Positions 1-9,871 are shown, counted from the first letter of the stretch. The stretch: 64,000 nt of DNA from Bryobacteraceae bacterium (GCA_025056865.1 JANWVO010000038.1:62001-126000), one strand, 5' to 3'. Notes: generated by a model not told the origin, from the letters alone. Program-made: numbers and translations.

Positions 1-1418
1 GCTCCGCGCCGCACCGGATGATCCTGCGCTACCAGGTGCGGGAAGGGCGGCGCAATTTCGTCCGCGACGTGCTGGTGCGCGGCCTCGAGGCCACGCGCCC
101 GGAGCTGGTGCAGAGCCGCATTCTCGTGCGCCCCGGCGAGCCGTTGTCGCAGAGCGACATGGTGGAGACGCAGCGGCGGCTGTACGACCTGGGCATCTTC
201 GCCAAGGTGGATGTCGCGGTGCAGAACCCCGACGGGCGCGAGCGCAACAAGTATGTCCTGCTGCACCTGGAAGAGGCCCGCAAGTACTCGTTGAGCCTCG
301 GCTTCGGCGCCGAAATGGGCCGCATCGGCACCGGCAACAACTTCGACGCGCCCGCCGGCGCCGCCGGCTTCGCGCCGCGCGGGCTGCTGGGCATCACGCG
401 GTCGAACCTGTTCGGGCTGGCGCACACGGCCAGCGCGCTGGTGCGCGTCTCCAACATCCAGCAGCGCCTGCTGCTGAACTATCTGGCCCCGCAACTGGCC
501 GGCAGCGACCGCGTGAACCTTTCTTTCAGCTCGCTGCTCGACCAGAGCAAGGACATCCGCACGTTCACATCGCGGCGCAACGAGAGCGCCGTGCAGATCG
601 GCCAGCGCATCAGCCGCGACATCACGCTCCAGTACCGCGCCATCTCGCGTTTCGTTTACATCGACCAGGACACGCTGAAGATCGCCCCGGACCTGATTCC
701 CGTCTTTTCGCAGCCGGTGAAGACCATCACGCTTTCGGCCTCGCTGATCCAGGACCGCCGCGACGACCCGGTGGACTCCCGCCGCGGCATGGCCAACACG
801 ATCGACTTCGGCTTCGCGCCGCGCTTCGCCCGCACAAGCACAAACTACACGCGGCTGGTGGCGCGCAACTCGACATACCATCCGGTGCGGCGCGAGGTGA
901 CCTTCGCCCGCGCCACCAGCTTCGGCTGGCTCTACAATCTTTCGGACCGCCCCGTGCCGCTGCCGGAGAACTTCTATGCCGGCGGCGCGTCGACGCACCG
1001 GGGCTTCCCGGACAACCAGGCCGGGCCGCGCGACCTCGTCACCGGGTTCCCCGTCGGAGGCAAGGCGTTCCTCTTCTTCCAGCACGAGCTGCGCTTCCCG
1101 TTCATCGGCGACAGCGTGGGCGCGGTGCTGTTCCACGACATGGGCAACGTGTACTCGTCGCTTGAGAACCTGAGCTTCCGCGCCCGCCAGCGCGACCGGC
1201 AGGATTTCGACTATATGGTGCAGGCCGCCGGACTCGGCTTCCGCGTGCGCACGCCGGTGGGCCCGATGCGCATCGACTTCGCCTACGCGCCCAACAGCCC
1301 GCGCTTCGTGGGCTTCGAGGGCACGCGCGATCAGCTTCTGCGCGGACAGGGCCGCTTCAACGTGCCGCAGCGGGTGAGCCAGTTCCAGTGGCATTTCTCG
1401 ATCGGGCAGACGTTCTGA
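1..1418 (+). CDS. Omp85-family outer membrane protein (BamA/TamA type), 5' truncated
   Basis: The frame is open to the left edge, so the N-terminus lies outside the window; 471 residues are visible. The first ~75 residues read like a POTRA domain (a strand-helix-helix-strand pattern around RNFVRDVLVRGLE and VRPGEPLSQ). The rest is rich in alternating beta-strand segments and ends in a terminal Phe (IGQTF), as outer-membrane barrels do. A GGxSTHRGF-like segment at about residues 325-335 resembles the conserved Omp85 loop-6 region (VRGF/Y). In this family the barrel inserts or exports outer-membrane proteins. It overlaps the next gene by one base (TGATG), and two genes on is a TamB-like protein, so a TamA-like role is more likely than the essential BamA. 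BamA itself cannot be excluded from a fragment. Confidence 0.85.
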   Translation, partial: SAPHRMILRYQVREGRRNFVRDVLVRGLEATRPELVQSRILVRPGEPLSQSDMVETQRRLYDLGIFAKVDVAVQNPDGRERNKYVLLHLEEARKYSLSLGFGAEMGRIGTGNNFDAPAGAAGFAPRGLLGITRSNLFGLAHTASALVRVSNIQQRLLLNYLAPQLAGSDRVNLSFSSLLDQSKDIRTFTSRRNESAVQIGQRISRDITLQYRAISRFVYIDQDTLKIAPDLIPVFSQPVKTITLSASLIQDRRDDPVDSRRGMANTIDFGFAPRFARTSTNYTRLVARNSTYHPVRREVTFARATSFGWLYNLSDRPVPLPENFYAGGASTHRGFPDNQAGPRDLVTGFPVGGKAFLFFQHELRFPFIGDSVGAVLFHDMGNVYSSLENLSFRARQRDRQDFDYMVQAAGLGFRVRTPVGPMRIDFAYAPNSPRFVGFEGTRDQLLRGQGRFNVPQRVSQFQWHFSIGQTF

Positions 1419-2089
1419 TGCGGCGGCGCATGGCAGTCCTGTCTCTCGTCTTCGCGCTGACGGCGCCGGCGCAGCAGGTGCTGGACCGCGTCGCTGCGGC
1501 CGCCGGGCAGGACGCCATCACGCTGAGCGCCATCCTGCGGCACCTGCGCTTCCGCTCCATCGTCTCCGGCGCGCCGGTGCAGGACACGGAAGCCAACCGG
1601 CGCGAGGCGGCCTCGCAGCTTGTGGATCTGCTCATCGTGCGGCGGGAGCTGGAGCTGAGCCGTTACACGCCGCCGACGATGGACGAAACCGAACAGGCCA
1701 TCGATGCGTTCCTCGCAGAGATGAAGTGGACGCGCGAGCGGCTGGCGTCCGAACTGGCCCGCTATGGATTCACGGAAGAGGAATTCCGCCGCGAAATGCA
1801 GGCGCGCCTCACCATCACGCGTTTCATCGATTACCGCTTCGCGCCGGGCATTCAGGTGACGGATGAAGAGGTGGAAGCGTATTATCAGGGCGAGTTCCTT
1901 CCCGCCCTGCGCCGCATGGACCCGGGCGCAAGGCCGCCGGAGCTGGCCTCCGTGCGGGCGCAGATCGAACAGATTCTTTCCACGCGCAAAGTGAACGCGG
2001 CGATGGAGGAATGGCTTCAGCAGATGCGGCAGACGCTGCGCATCCGCTACTTCGACGAGGCCTTCCGCCCGCAGGGAGGGGCGCCATGA
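1418..2089 (+). CDS. Periplasmic SurA-like N-terminal domain protein
   Basis: This is a 223-residue protein with an N-terminal signal peptide (MRRRMAVLSLVFALTAPAQ). The mature part is mostly helical. Its opening (VLDRVAAAAGQDAITLSAI) and the pattern of an aliphatic LLIVRRELE helix followed by a TEEEFRREMQ helix resemble the chaperone core of SurA/PrsA proteins. No parvulin (PPIase) domain follows, so it would act as a chaperone only. The start at 1418 was chosen because the ATG overlaps the upstream TGA and begins a signal peptide; an in-frame start at 1388 lies inside the previous gene. It sits between an Omp85 gene and a tamB-like gene, which fits escorting outer-membrane clients. The family assignment rests on general pattern, not a detailed match. 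Confidence 0.65.
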   Translation: MRRRMAVLSLVFALTAPAQQVLDRVAAAAGQDAITLSAILRHLRFRSIVSGAPVQDTEANRREAASQLVDLLIVRRELELSRYTPPTMDETEQAIDAFLAEMKWTRERLASELARYGFTEEEFRREMQARLTITRFIDYRFAPGIQVTDEEVEAYYQGEFLPALRRMDPGARPPELASVRAQIEQILSTRKVNAAMEEWLQQMRQTLRIRYFDEAFRPQGGAP

Positions 2090-5000
2090 CGGCGCGGAAA
2101 TGGCTGGCCTTCGCCGCGGCAGCCGCGGTGCTGCTGGTGGCCGCCGTGGTTGCAGTGCTTGAATCCGCGTGGCTCCGCGAGCGGCTGCGCCGGGAGGCGG
2201 TGCGGGCCGTGGAGAGCGCCACGGGCAGCCGCGCTTCGCTCGGGCGGCTGTCTGTGGAATGGTTCCCGCTGGGGGCGCGGCTCGAGGGCTTCACGCTGGA
2301 AGGGCTGCGCCGCGAGGGCGAAAAGGAGCTGTTCGCCGCGCGCGCCATTACCGTGCGGCTGGCGCTGAGGCCGTTTTCCGCACGGCGGGTGCAGATTTCC
2401 GAAGTGCGCCTGGAGGAGCCGCGCGTCCATATTTACCGGCGCGCCGACGGCTCGACGAACCTGCCGCGCCCGAAGACGCCGCCGCGGCGGGAGACGCCGG
2501 TGGCAGACCTCGTCCGGCTGCGCATTGGCCTGCTGGAGCTGCGCCATGCGCGCTTCGAGCTGGAGGACCGGCCGCTGGATTTCAGCCTGGCGCTTGAAAA
2601 TTTCGAGCTCGGCCTTGCGTTTGACTTCCGCCGCTCGCGGTACGGTGTGGAGCTGTCCACCGGCCGCGTGCAGCTTCCCTGGCGGCTCCAGCCTGCGCTG
2701 CGACTGCGGGCATGGCTCGGCCCGGACGAAGTGGAGATCGCCGAAGCCATGGCAAGGCAGGGCGACTCGCGGGTGGCTTTTTCGGGTACGGTGAAATCGT
2801 TCCGGCAGCCGCAGGTGGATCTGGCCTACCGCGCCGCAGCGCTGTTGCGCGATCTCGAAATCAGCCCGGTGCGGCAGGGCTTCGCCGTCAGCAGCGGCCG
2901 CGTGCAGCTAGTGCCCGGCGAGCCGCTGCGGATCGAAGGCGACCTTCGCGCCGAACAGCTTGCCTGGGCCGATGCGGACGTCGAAGTGCGCCGGCTGGAC
3001 GCCCGCGGCAGCTTCGTCTGGACGCCGGAGTCCCTGCGCATCGATCCGCTGGAAGTCCGCAGCCCCTATCTCGACTGGAACGGGCGGCTTGCGCTGGACG
3101 AAGGCACGCGGCTGGCACTCGAGGGCGAGCTGCTTGGCGCGAGCCTCGCGCGCCTTCAGGCAGCGCTGCGGCGCCCCGTGACGGAGCTGGATGCGCAGGT
3201 GGCCGGGCCCGTCTCCGTGCGGCTGCGTCTGGCGGAGGCGGGCGCCCGCGATGCCGAAGTGCGCGCCGCAGTGGCGGTCACGCCAGCGGAAGGCGCCGCG
3301 CTGCCGCTGGAAGGCAGCGTGAAGATGCTCTGGCGGCAGGCGTGTGCCTGCGCGGAATTCGAAGACTCCTGGCTCTCGGCCGGCGCCATGCGCGCCTCTT
3401 TCCGCGGCGTGCTGGGCCGGCGGCTGGAGGCGGGCTTCTACGCGACCAGCCTGGATGCGCTGCCCGTGCTGGCGCGCGCGCTGGGCGCAGAGGGCGAGAT
3501 CGCCGCGCCCGTATCGTTCGAGCACGGCTCGGTGAATGCCTCGGCCGTCGTGGAAGGGCCGGCCGGGGAGCTGCGCCTGTCCGGCACGGTGCAGGCATCC
3601 AACGCCGTCTACGAGGGGATCCCGTTTGAGAGAGTCCAGGCGCGCGTCTCGATGCAGAAGGACCGGCTGGAGATCCCCTCGTTCACGTTGCGGCAGACGG
3701 CGGGGCGTTTGAGCGGCTCGGTAACGTTGGGGCTTCAGGAGTGGCGGCCGCATCCGCCGGGCGCGCTGCGCGCCTCGGTCCAGTTCGAGCGCGCGGATCT
3801 CCAGCAACTGCTGCGGCTGGCGAAGCTCGACGCGGAGCTGCGCGGCACCGCAGCCGGTTCGATCTCGGCCGGGGGGACGCTCGAGGAGCCGCACGGTTCG
3901 TTGCGGATGTCCGTGGAGGGAGCGGCGTGGCGGCAGGAGGCGCTCGGGCGCGTGTCCGTGGCCGCTTCGCTGGCCCCGGATGGCGCCTTGCAGGCATCGC
4001 TGGAGCGCAACGGCACGCGGCTGGCGGCACAGGGCGCCTGGAAGCGCGCCGCAGCAGGGGGCTTCGACGGCGCGCTCGCGCTGGAGGCTTCGCTCGAAGG
4101 ATTCCGCACGGCGGACTTCGCGGCCTTCCGCAACCTCGCGCTTCCTCTGGATGCGGTGCTCGGGGGCCGCGCCCGCTTGCGGGTGCGGGTAGAGAAGGGC
4201 ACGGCCCGGCTGGAGGGGCTGGACGGCGCGATGGCCGCCCCTTCGGTCCGCGCGGGCGAGACCGCCTTTGGCTCCCTGCGCGCCGAGTGCAGGACCACGG
4301 AGAAGGGGCTCGCCGTGCAGGCGACCCTTGCGGCGAAACCCGCTCCCTTGCAGTTGTCCGCCAGCGTGGGCCTGGACGGGAAGCTGCCGGTGGAGGCGAG
4401 GCTGCAATGGCCCTCCATTTCCGTGAGCGTCCTGCACCGCCTGCTGGCGGATGCGAAGCTGGCCCCGCCGGAGCCGTGGCCCATCTCGGGCGCCTTCGAT
4501 GCGGAAATCCGTGCGCGCGGCGAGCTGGCAGCCCCGGAAAGCTTCGCCGGCTCGCTCGTGATTCCGAAGCTGGAGCTGCGCCCGGCGCCGGAGGAGCTGA
4601 TCGAAGAACGTCCGCTGATCGCCGAGCTCTTTCTGCGCAACGCGGGCCCGCTGGAGTTTGAATTCGACGCGAAATCGGCGCGCGTGCGCCAGGCGCAATT
4701 CACGGCGCTCGAGACGGATCTTTCGCTGAGCGGATCGTATGAGTTCGGCTCGCCGACGCCGTGGAACCTGGAGGCCCGGGGCACGGCGAACCTGGCGGTG
4801 CTCGGATCGTTCTACCCGGAGATCACCGCGTCGGGATCGGCCCGGCTGCGGGCCCTGGTGCGCGGGCCTGCGGCGGAGCCGCAGGTGAGCGGGCAGATGG
4901 AGATCGCAAAGACGTCGGTCTTCCTCAAGGGGTTGCCCGCGGGCATGGAGGACATCCAGGGCACCATTTTCTTTGACCGCAACCGCGCCAACATCCAGAA

Positions 5001-6063
5001 GCTGACGGGTGTTTCGGGCGGCGGCACGGTGTCGCTTTCGGGCTTCGCAGGCCTCGCGCGCGGCGATCTCACGTTCCGCCTCCAGGCGCAGCTCCAGAAC
5101 GTGCGCCTGCGCTATCCGGAAGGCGTCAGCAATACGGTGGACGCGGAGCTTTCGCTGACGGGCTCTTCGGCGGCGAGCGTGCTTTCAGGCACCGTGACGG
5201 TGAAACGCTCGGGCTTTGTCGTCACCGGCGACATCGGCAGCGTGGTGGGCGGCGCCGGCAATCCCATCCCGGCGGCGGCGGCGCAGAACGAGTTCCTGCG
5301 CAATCTTCAGTTCGACGTGCGCCTGCGCAGCGCGCCGGACGCCGTCTTCATTACTTCCTACACGAGCGACCTGCAACTGGAGGCGGATCTGCGGCTGCGC
5401 GGCAGCCCGGCCAAGCCGGTGCTGCTCGGCTCGATCTACGCCAGCCAGGGCGAGGTGAACTTCTTCGGCAACCGCTACACGATCAGCCGCGGCGAGATCC
5501 TCTTCTACAACACGGCGGCGGTGCAGCCGCAGCTCGATCTTGATCTGGAGACGCGCGTCCGCGGCATCACCGTGTACATCAACGTGAGCGGCCCGCTTTC
5601 GCGCCTGAACGTCACCTACCGCAGCGAGCCGCCGTTGCAGTCCTCCGAGATTCTTGCGCTGCTCACCGTGGGCCGCACGCCGACGGCGACCTCGGGTTCG
5701 GTGGTTTCCAGCGACCGCATCCGCAGCCAGACGGTGATGGAAAACAGCGCCGGGACCAACACGCTGCTCGGCAGCGCCCTCACCGCTGGCATCAACAGCC
5801 GCACCGAACGCTTCTTCGGCGCCTCGCGGCTGCGGATCGACCCGAGCAACGTGGGCGTCGACGCGCTGCCGCAGGCGCGCCTGAGCATCGAGCAGTCCAT
5901 TTCACGCGACGTCACGATCACGTTCATCACCAACCTGAACCGCTCGCAACAGCAGGTCGTGCGGCTCGAATGGGACCTGTCGCGGCAGTGGTCGCTGATC
6001 GCGATCAAGGACGAGAACGGCGCCTTCGCCGTCGACTTCCTCTACCGCAAGCGCTTCCGCTGA
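2086..6063 (+). CDS. tamB: Translocation/assembly module protein TamB-like
   Basis: This is a 1,325-residue protein with one N-terminal membrane anchor (residues ~7-25) followed by a very long, repetitive beta-rich region. The last ~300 residues have the TamB (DUF490) C-terminal character: a glycine-rich strand run with GSIYASQGEVNFFGNRYTI and LDLDLETRVRGITVYINVSG, then LLTVGRTP. TamB and other AsmA-like proteins form a hydrophobic groove spanning the periplasm, for lipid transport or outer-membrane protein assembly. The ATG overlaps the previous stop (ATGA), so the three genes form one translational unit. The chosen start discards a 25-residue extension that lies inside the upstream gene. 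The gene ends convergent with kdsD. Confidence 0.9.
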   Translation: MTARKWLAFAAAAAVLLVAAVVAVLESAWLRERLRREAVRAVESATGSRASLGRLSVEWFPLGARLEGFTLEGLRREGEKELFAARAITVRLALRPFSARRVQISEVRLEEPRVHIYRRADGSTNLPRPKTPPRRETPVADLVRLRIGLLELRHARFELEDRPLDFSLALENFELGLAFDFRRSRYGVELSTGRVQLPWRLQPALRLRAWLGPDEVEIAEAMARQGDSRVAFSGTVKSFRQPQVDLAYRAAALLRDLEISPVRQGFAVSSGRVQLVPGEPLRIEGDLRAEQLAWADADVEVRRLDARGSFVWTPESLRIDPLEVRSPYLDWNGRLALDEGTRLALEGELLGASLARLQAALRRPVTELDAQVAGPVSVRLRLAEAGARDAEVRAAVAVTPAEGAALPLEGSVKMLWRQACACAEFEDSWLSAGAMRASFRGVLGRRLEAGFYATSLDALPVLARALGAEGEIAAPVSFEHGSVNASAVVEGPAGELRLSGTVQASNAVYEGIPFERVQARVSMQKDRLEIPSFTLRQTAGRLSGSVTLGLQEWRPHPPGALRASVQFERADLQQLLRLAKLDAELRGTAAGSISAGGTLEEPHGSLRMSVEGAAWRQEALGRVSVAASLAPDGALQASLERNGTRLAAQGAWKRAAAGGFDGALALEASLEGFRTADFAAFRNLALPLDAVLGGRARLRVRVEKGTARLEGLDGAMAAPSVRAGETAFGSLRAECRTTEKGLAVQATLAAKPAPLQLSASVGLDGKLPVEARLQWPSISVSVLHRLLADAKLAPPEPWPISGAFDAEIRARGELAAPESFAGSLVIPKLELRPAPEELIEERPLIAELFLRNAGPLEFEFDAKSARVRQAQFTALETDLSLSGSYEFGSPTPWNLEARGTANLAVLGSFYPEITASGSARLRALVRGPAAEPQVSGQMEIAKTSVFLKGLPAGMEDIQGTIFFDRNRANIQKLTGVSGGGTVSLSGFAGLARGDLTFRLQAQLQNVRLRYPEGVSNTVDAELSLTGSSAASVLSGTVTVKRSGFVVTGDIGSVVGGAGNPIPAAAAQNEFLRNLQFDVRLRSAPDAVFITSYTSDLQLEADLRLRGSPAKPVLLGSIYASQGEVNFFGNRYTISRGEILFYNTAAVQPQLDLDLETRVRGITVYINVSGPLSRLNVTYRSEPPLQSSEILALLTVGRTPTATSGSVVSSDRIRSQTVMENSAGTNTLLGSALTAGINSRTERFFGASRLRIDPSNVGVDALPQARLSIEQSISRDVTITFITNLNRSQQQVVRLEWDLSRQWSLIAIKDENGAFAVDFLYRKRFR

Positions 6064-6137
6064 CAGGCAATTCCAGCCGGGCGGGACAGCCTGATGCGGC
6101 CGCTCGGCCCCCTTCCCCTCTGCCGGGATTGCCTCCG

Positions 6138-7106
6138 TCAGGCTGTTCCCTTCTGGGTGGCGTAGATGTCGTGGAGGCGGAGCAGGCCCAGGGCGCGGCC
6201 TGAGGAGTCGACCACGGGCAGCACGCTCAGTTGCCGCGGGCGGCGCTCCATCAGGACCAGCGCTTCGGCCAGCAGCGCATCCGGCGCGATTGTCACGGGC
6301 GTCCGCGTCATCACGTCCGCCGCCGCCAGCGAGCGGATGTCCTCGTGGCGCTCCAGCGCGCGCCGCAGGTCGCCGTCCGTGATCAGGCCGGCCAGAAGCC
6401 CTTCGGTGTCCAGCACGCAGGCGGCGCCCAGCGGCTTCTGCGTCATCGCGATCACGACATCGCGCAGCGGCGTCTCCGGGCGAACCCAGGCCACCTCCTC
6501 GCCCGCGTGCATGGCATCGCGCACGCGCAGCCGCAGGTTGCGGCCGAGCTGCCCGCCGGGATGGAGCCGCCCGAAATGCTCCGGGTCGAAGCGGCGGGCC
6601 ACCATCAGCGCCACGGCAAGCGCATCGCCCAGCGCCGTGGCCACAATGGCGCTGGCCGCAGGGATCAGATTGTAAGGATCTCCTTCCTCTTCGACGCCCG
6701 CATCGAGAACGACATCGCACAGGCGCGCCAGCTCCGTGTCGAGGCGGCCAAGAATGCCGATGCGCGGAATCTCGTGCTCCTGAAGGCGGCGGGCCAGGCG
6801 CACGACTTCCGCCGTGGTTCCGCTCTTCGAGATGAGCACGGCCACATCGCCAGACTCGACCAGCCCGAAGTCGCCGTGCTCGGCCTCCGCCGGGTGGAGG
6901 AAGACCGCCGGGACGCCCGTGGCGCTGAGCGTGGCGGCCAGCTTGCGCGCGGCGGCGCCGCTCTTGCCCATGCCGGCGGCGATGACTTTGCCGGAGCAGT
7001 CCGCCAGCAGGTCCACGGCGCGGCCGAACTCTGCGCCCAGACGCGCGGAAGCCCGCTCGATGGAGCGGGCTTCGCATTCCAGCAACCGGCGGGCGGCGTC
7101 GATCAT
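6138..7106 (-). CDS. kdsD: Arabinose-5-phosphate isomerase (KdsD/KpsF family)
   Basis: This is a 322-residue protein with an N-terminal SIS sugar-isomerase domain (residues ~30-165: AAGMGKSGAAARKLAATLS, then LISKSGTTAEVV) followed by two CBS domains (~200-322: RDAMHAGEEVAWV and AADVMTRTPVTIAP). This is the KdsD/KpsF layout. The enzyme interconverts ribulose-5-phosphate and arabinose-5-phosphate, the first step to Kdo in lipopolysaccharide. Length is normal for the family. The start codon overlaps the stop of the trigger factor gene (ATGA), so it is co-transcribed leftward with tig. It supports an LPS-bearing outer membrane. Confidence 0.95.
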   Translation of the reverse strand: MIDAARRLLECEARSIERASARLGAEFGRAVDLLADCSGKVIAAGMGKSGAAARKLAATLSATGVPAVFLHPAEAEHGDFGLVESGDVAVLISKSGTTAEVVRLARRLQEHEIPRIGILGRLDTELARLCDVVLDAGVEEEGDPYNLIPAASAIVATALGDALAVALMVARRFDPEHFGRLHPGGQLGRNLRLRVRDAMHAGEEVAWVRPETPLRDVVIAMTQKPLGAACVLDTEGLLAGLITDGDLRRALERHEDIRSLAAADVMTRTPVTIAPDALLAEALVLMERRPRQLSVLPVVDSSGRALGLLRLHDIYATQKGTA

Positions 7107-8404
7107 TCCTGCTTCGGCGCGTCCGGCGCGGGCGCGGCCTCCGGCGGCACCTTCACCGCGTGATCGAACAGGAACTTCAGCGTCTTGTCGGTGATGATGC
7201 GGTTGACGATGGTCTGAAGGCCGCCTTCCTTTTCCAGCTTCAGCCGCACGGCGGCCACGGGTTCGCGCCGCTGGCGGGCGATGCGCTGCACCTCGGCGTC
7301 GATCTCCTCTTCGGTGGCGTGGATGTTCTCCTTCGAGGCGATCCTGCCCAGCAGCAGCGCGGCCTTCACGTCGTGCTTCGCCTGCTCGTACTGGTTCTGC
7401 TTCAGCTTCTGCCAGTCGATGCGGATCCTGCTGATGTCGACGCCCTGGGCCTGCATGGAGCGGAGCTGGCCGTCGACCATGTGCTCGATGCGGTCGTCGA
7501 TGTAGGCTTCGGGCACGGGGAAGTCGTGCATGGCGACGATCTGGTCCACCAGATCGTTCTTGGCCTTGACCTGCGCCTCGTAGTCCTTCTCGCGGAAGAT
7601 GGCCTTGCGGATCTCCTCGCGGACCTCGTCAATCGACTGGAAGTCGCCAAGGTCGCGGGCGAACTCGTCGTTCAGCTCCGGCAGCTCCCTGCGGCGGATC
7701 TGCTTCAGCGTGATGCGGAAGCGGACCGTGCGGCCAGCCAGCCGGTCGACGGCGTAGTTCTCCGGATAGGTGACTTCCGCTTCGCGCACGTCGCCGGGCA
7801 CCGCGCCGCGCAGCGCGCTGCTGAATTCCTCGAAAGTGTCCTTGCCGCCAACCTCGATGTTGATGTCGTCCTGCTTCAGCGGCTCGCCCTCGACGCCAGA
7901 GATGGTTTCCAGCGACACGAGGCAGTGGTCGCCATCTTCCACCGGGCGGGGATCGATGTTGACAAACTCGGCGCGGGACTCGCGGATCTGGTTGAGCCGC
8001 TCCTCCACCTCCTCGTCGGTCACCACCGGTTCCGCATACGCGACCCTGAGGCCGCGCACTTCCTTCAGCTCGATTTCCGGAGCCACTTCGAATTCCGCGC
8101 GGAAGTGGACGGCCTCGCCTTCATGAAAGTGCAGGTCCTTGATGGTGGGGCGGCTGACCACGCGAAGGTTCTCGCGCTCGCAGGCCTCTTCCAAGTACTT
8201 CGGGATCAGGTTCTCGAGCGCTTCCTGCCGGATCTCCTGGCCGAAGCGGCTGCGGATGAGGCTGGCCGGAGCCTTGCCGGGACGGAAGCCCTGAATGCGG
8301 GCCTGGGAGCGGACTTTTTCGGTGACTTTTTCGATTTCCGCCGCCATCGCCTCGGCGGGGATGGTGACTTCGATGGAATGCTTGCAGCCTTCGATGAGGG
8401 CCAA
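7103..8404 (-). CDS. tig: Trigger factor, ribosome-associated chaperone
   Basis: This is a 433-residue protein. The N-terminal ribosome-binding domain carries the signature FRPGKAP (GFRxGKxP) near residue 40. A PPIase-like domain (~150-240: VEDGDHCLVSLETISG, AGRTVRFRITLKQIRRRELPELNDEFA) and a helical C-terminal substrate-binding domain follow. I chose a TTG start at 8404 because a perfect GGAGG lies at 8413-8417, eight bases upstream, and the protein then begins with ALIEGCKHSIEV, as trigger factors do. The ATG seven codons upstream (8425) has no comparable ribosome binding site. kdsD follows with an ATGA overlap. Confidence 0.96.
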   Translation of the reverse strand: MALIEGCKHSIEVTIPAEAMAAEIEKVTEKVRSQARIQGFRPGKAPASLIRSRFGQEIRQEALENLIPKYLEEACERENLRVVSRPTIKDLHFHEGEAVHFRAEFEVAPEIELKEVRGLRVAYAEPVVTDEEVEERLNQIRESRAEFVNIDPRPVEDGDHCLVSLETISGVEGEPLKQDDINIEVGGKDTFEEFSSALRGAVPGDVREAEVTYPENYAVDRLAGRTVRFRITLKQIRRRELPELNDEFARDLGDFQSIDEVREEIRKAIFREKDYEAQVKAKNDLVDQIVAMHDFPVPEAYIDDRIEHMVDGQLRSMQAQGVDISRIRIDWQKLKQNQYEQAKHDVKAALLLGRIASKENIHATEEEIDAEVQRIARQRREPVAAVRLKLEKEGGLQTIVNRIITDKTLKFLFDHAVKVPPEAAPAPDAPKQE

Positions 8405-8428
8405 GGAAACTACCTCCAGACGCACGAA

Positions 8429-8457
8429 GGGCGCGCCTCAAAGGGGGAGGCGCGCCC
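8429..8457 (-). terminator. GC-rich hairpin between metK and tig
   Basis: A perfect 11-bp inverted repeat (GGGCGCGCCTC at 8429-8439 and GAGGCGCGCCC at 8447-8457) has a 7-base loop. It lies just after the metK stop and about 25 bases before the tig TTG start. Read leftward it is followed by TTCGTGCGT, a poor U-tract. It may be a terminator or attenuator for metK, or a boundary structure protecting the tig leader. The structure is seen directly; the function is inferred. Confidence 0.5.
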
Positions 8458-8471
8458 GGGGGACCACTTCT

Positions 8472-9662
8472 CTAGCGGGCAGCGGACGCGACGCGTGCGT
8501 CTTCCCGCAATGCGGCGGCCTTGTCGACCGCCTCCCACGTAAACGTTTCTTCGCTGCGCCCGAAGTGGCCGAAAGCCGCCGTGGGGCGGTAGATCGGCCG
8601 GCGCAGTTTCAGGTGCTCGATGATGCCGCGCGGAGTGAGCGGGAAGTGGGCGCGGACGAGTTCGGTGAGCCGCTCCTCGTCGATGATGCCGGTGCCGAAG
8701 GTGTTGACGAGAACACTCACAGGATCGGCCACGCCAATGGCATAGGCGAGCTGCACCTCGCAGCGCGTGGCAAGCCCGGCGGCGACGATGTTCTTGGCGA
8801 TGTAGCGGGCCATGTAGCAGGCCGAACGGTCCACCTTCGTGGGATCCTTGCCCGAGAAGGCGCCGCCGCCGTGACGGCCCATGCCGCCGTAGGTGTCGAC
8901 GATGATCTTGCGCCCGGTGAGCCCGGTGTCTCCGTGCGGACCGCCCACTTCGAAGCAGCCGGTGGGGTTGATGTGGATCTTCGTCTTCGCGTCGAGCATC
9001 CCCTCCGGCACCACCGCCTTGATGATCTTCTCGCGCACTTCCTCCACCAGCCCGTCGGGCATCGTGTTCGGCTTCGACGGATGCGGGTCATGCTGCGTGG
9101 AGACGACGATGGCGTCCACGCGCACGGGCCTGCCATTGACGTATTCGACGCTCACCTGGCTCTTGCCGTCCGGCCGCAGATGCGCGACTTCGCCTTTGCG
9201 CCGCGCCTCGCTGAGGCGGCGCACCAGCCGGTGGGCCAGCATGATGGGCATCGGCATCAGCTCCGGCGTCTCGTCGCAGGCGTAGCCGAACATCATGCCC
9301 TGGTCGCCGGCGCCGCCGGTGTCCACTCCCATGGCGATGTGCGGCGACTGGCCGTGGATCAGGTTGATGACGGCGCAGGATTTGTAGTCGAAGCCGTACT
9401 CGGAGTTGGTGAAGCCGATGTCGCGGACGACAGTGCGCACCAGGTCGGGCAGGTTCTTGAAGAAATGGAGATTCGTCGTGGTGATTTCGCCGGCGACGAT
9501 GACGGTGCCCGTGGTGACGAGCGTCTCGCAGGCGACGCGCCCGTTGGGATCCTCTTTGTAAATCTCGTCGAGAACCGCGTCGCTGATCTGATCGGCGATC
9601 TTGTCCGGGTGGCCCTCGGTCACGGATTCCGAGGTGAAAATGTGACGTCTCGAGTCAGGCAA
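8472..9662 (-). CDS. metK: S-adenosylmethionine synthetase
   Basis: This is a 396-residue protein, typical of MetK. Signatures visible: [13 protein letters not shown] near the N-terminus, the central [12 protein letters not shown], and the glycine-rich [16 protein letters not shown] near residue 260. It makes S-adenosylmethionine from methionine and ATP. The start is a TTG at 9662, with AGGAGG eight bases upstream (9671-9676) and no competing ATG nearby. A leftward promoter lies about 70 bases upstream. I looked for a SAM riboswitch in the short leader and did not recognise one. Confidence 0.97.
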   Translation of the reverse strand: MPDSRRHIFTSESVTEGHPDKIADQISDAVLDEIYKEDPNGRVACETLVTTGTVIVAGEITTTNLHFFKNLPDLVRTVVRDIGFTNSEYGFDYKSCAVINLIHGQSPHIAMGVDTGGAGDQGMMFGYACDETPELMPMPIMLAHRLVRRLSEARRKGEVAHLRPDGKSQVSVEYVNGRPVRVDAIVVSTQHDPHPSKPNTMPDGLVEEVREKIIKAVVPEGMLDAKTKIHINPTGCFEVGGPHGDTGLTGRKIIVDTYGGMGRHGGGAFSGKDPTKVDRSACYMARYIAKNIVAAGLATRCEVQLAYAIGVADPVSVLVNTFGTGIIDEERLTELVRAHFPLTPRGIIEHLKLRRPIYRPTAAFGHFGRSEETFTWEAVDKAAALREDARVASAAR

Positions 9663-9740
9663 CTCGAAGCCCTCCTGCTTGTGGGGATGCGCCGCGCGAG
9701 CTCACACAGAGATCCGGCGGGCGGGAATCAGTCAAACTCC

Positions 9741-9770
9741 AGTCTATCGGACGCGTTTTCAGGCCGTCAA
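9741..9770 (-). promoter_or_regulatory. Putative sigma70-type promoter of metK
   Basis: Reading leftward, TTGACG (9770-9765) and TAGACT (9746-9741) are separated by 18 bases. Transcription would start near 9734, giving a leader of about 70 bases before the TTG start of metK. Confidence 0.5.
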
Positions 9771-9871
9771 TGCGAGGAGGGCGAACGGCAGGGGCGGGGG
9801 AGCGAACGGCAGCTCCGGGATGCCGGGCCGCAACGGCGCGGCCCGCCACCGGAGGGCGTAGGATAGGACAC

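Noticed and set aside
2908-4698. 596-codon minus-strand frame inside tamB
   Set aside because: Arg/Gln/Ala-rich shadow without domains; the plus strand is TamB-like.
6064-6137. Terminator between tamB and kdsD
   Set aside because: GGCAAT and ATTGCC are inverted but 56 bases apart and no compact stem forms.
9663-9740. SAM riboswitch in the metK leader
   Set aside because: The ~70-base leader lacks the conserved core sequences of SAM-I, SAM-II or SAM-IV that I know; only a 6-bp hairpin at the start codon (CGAGT/ACTCG) is present.
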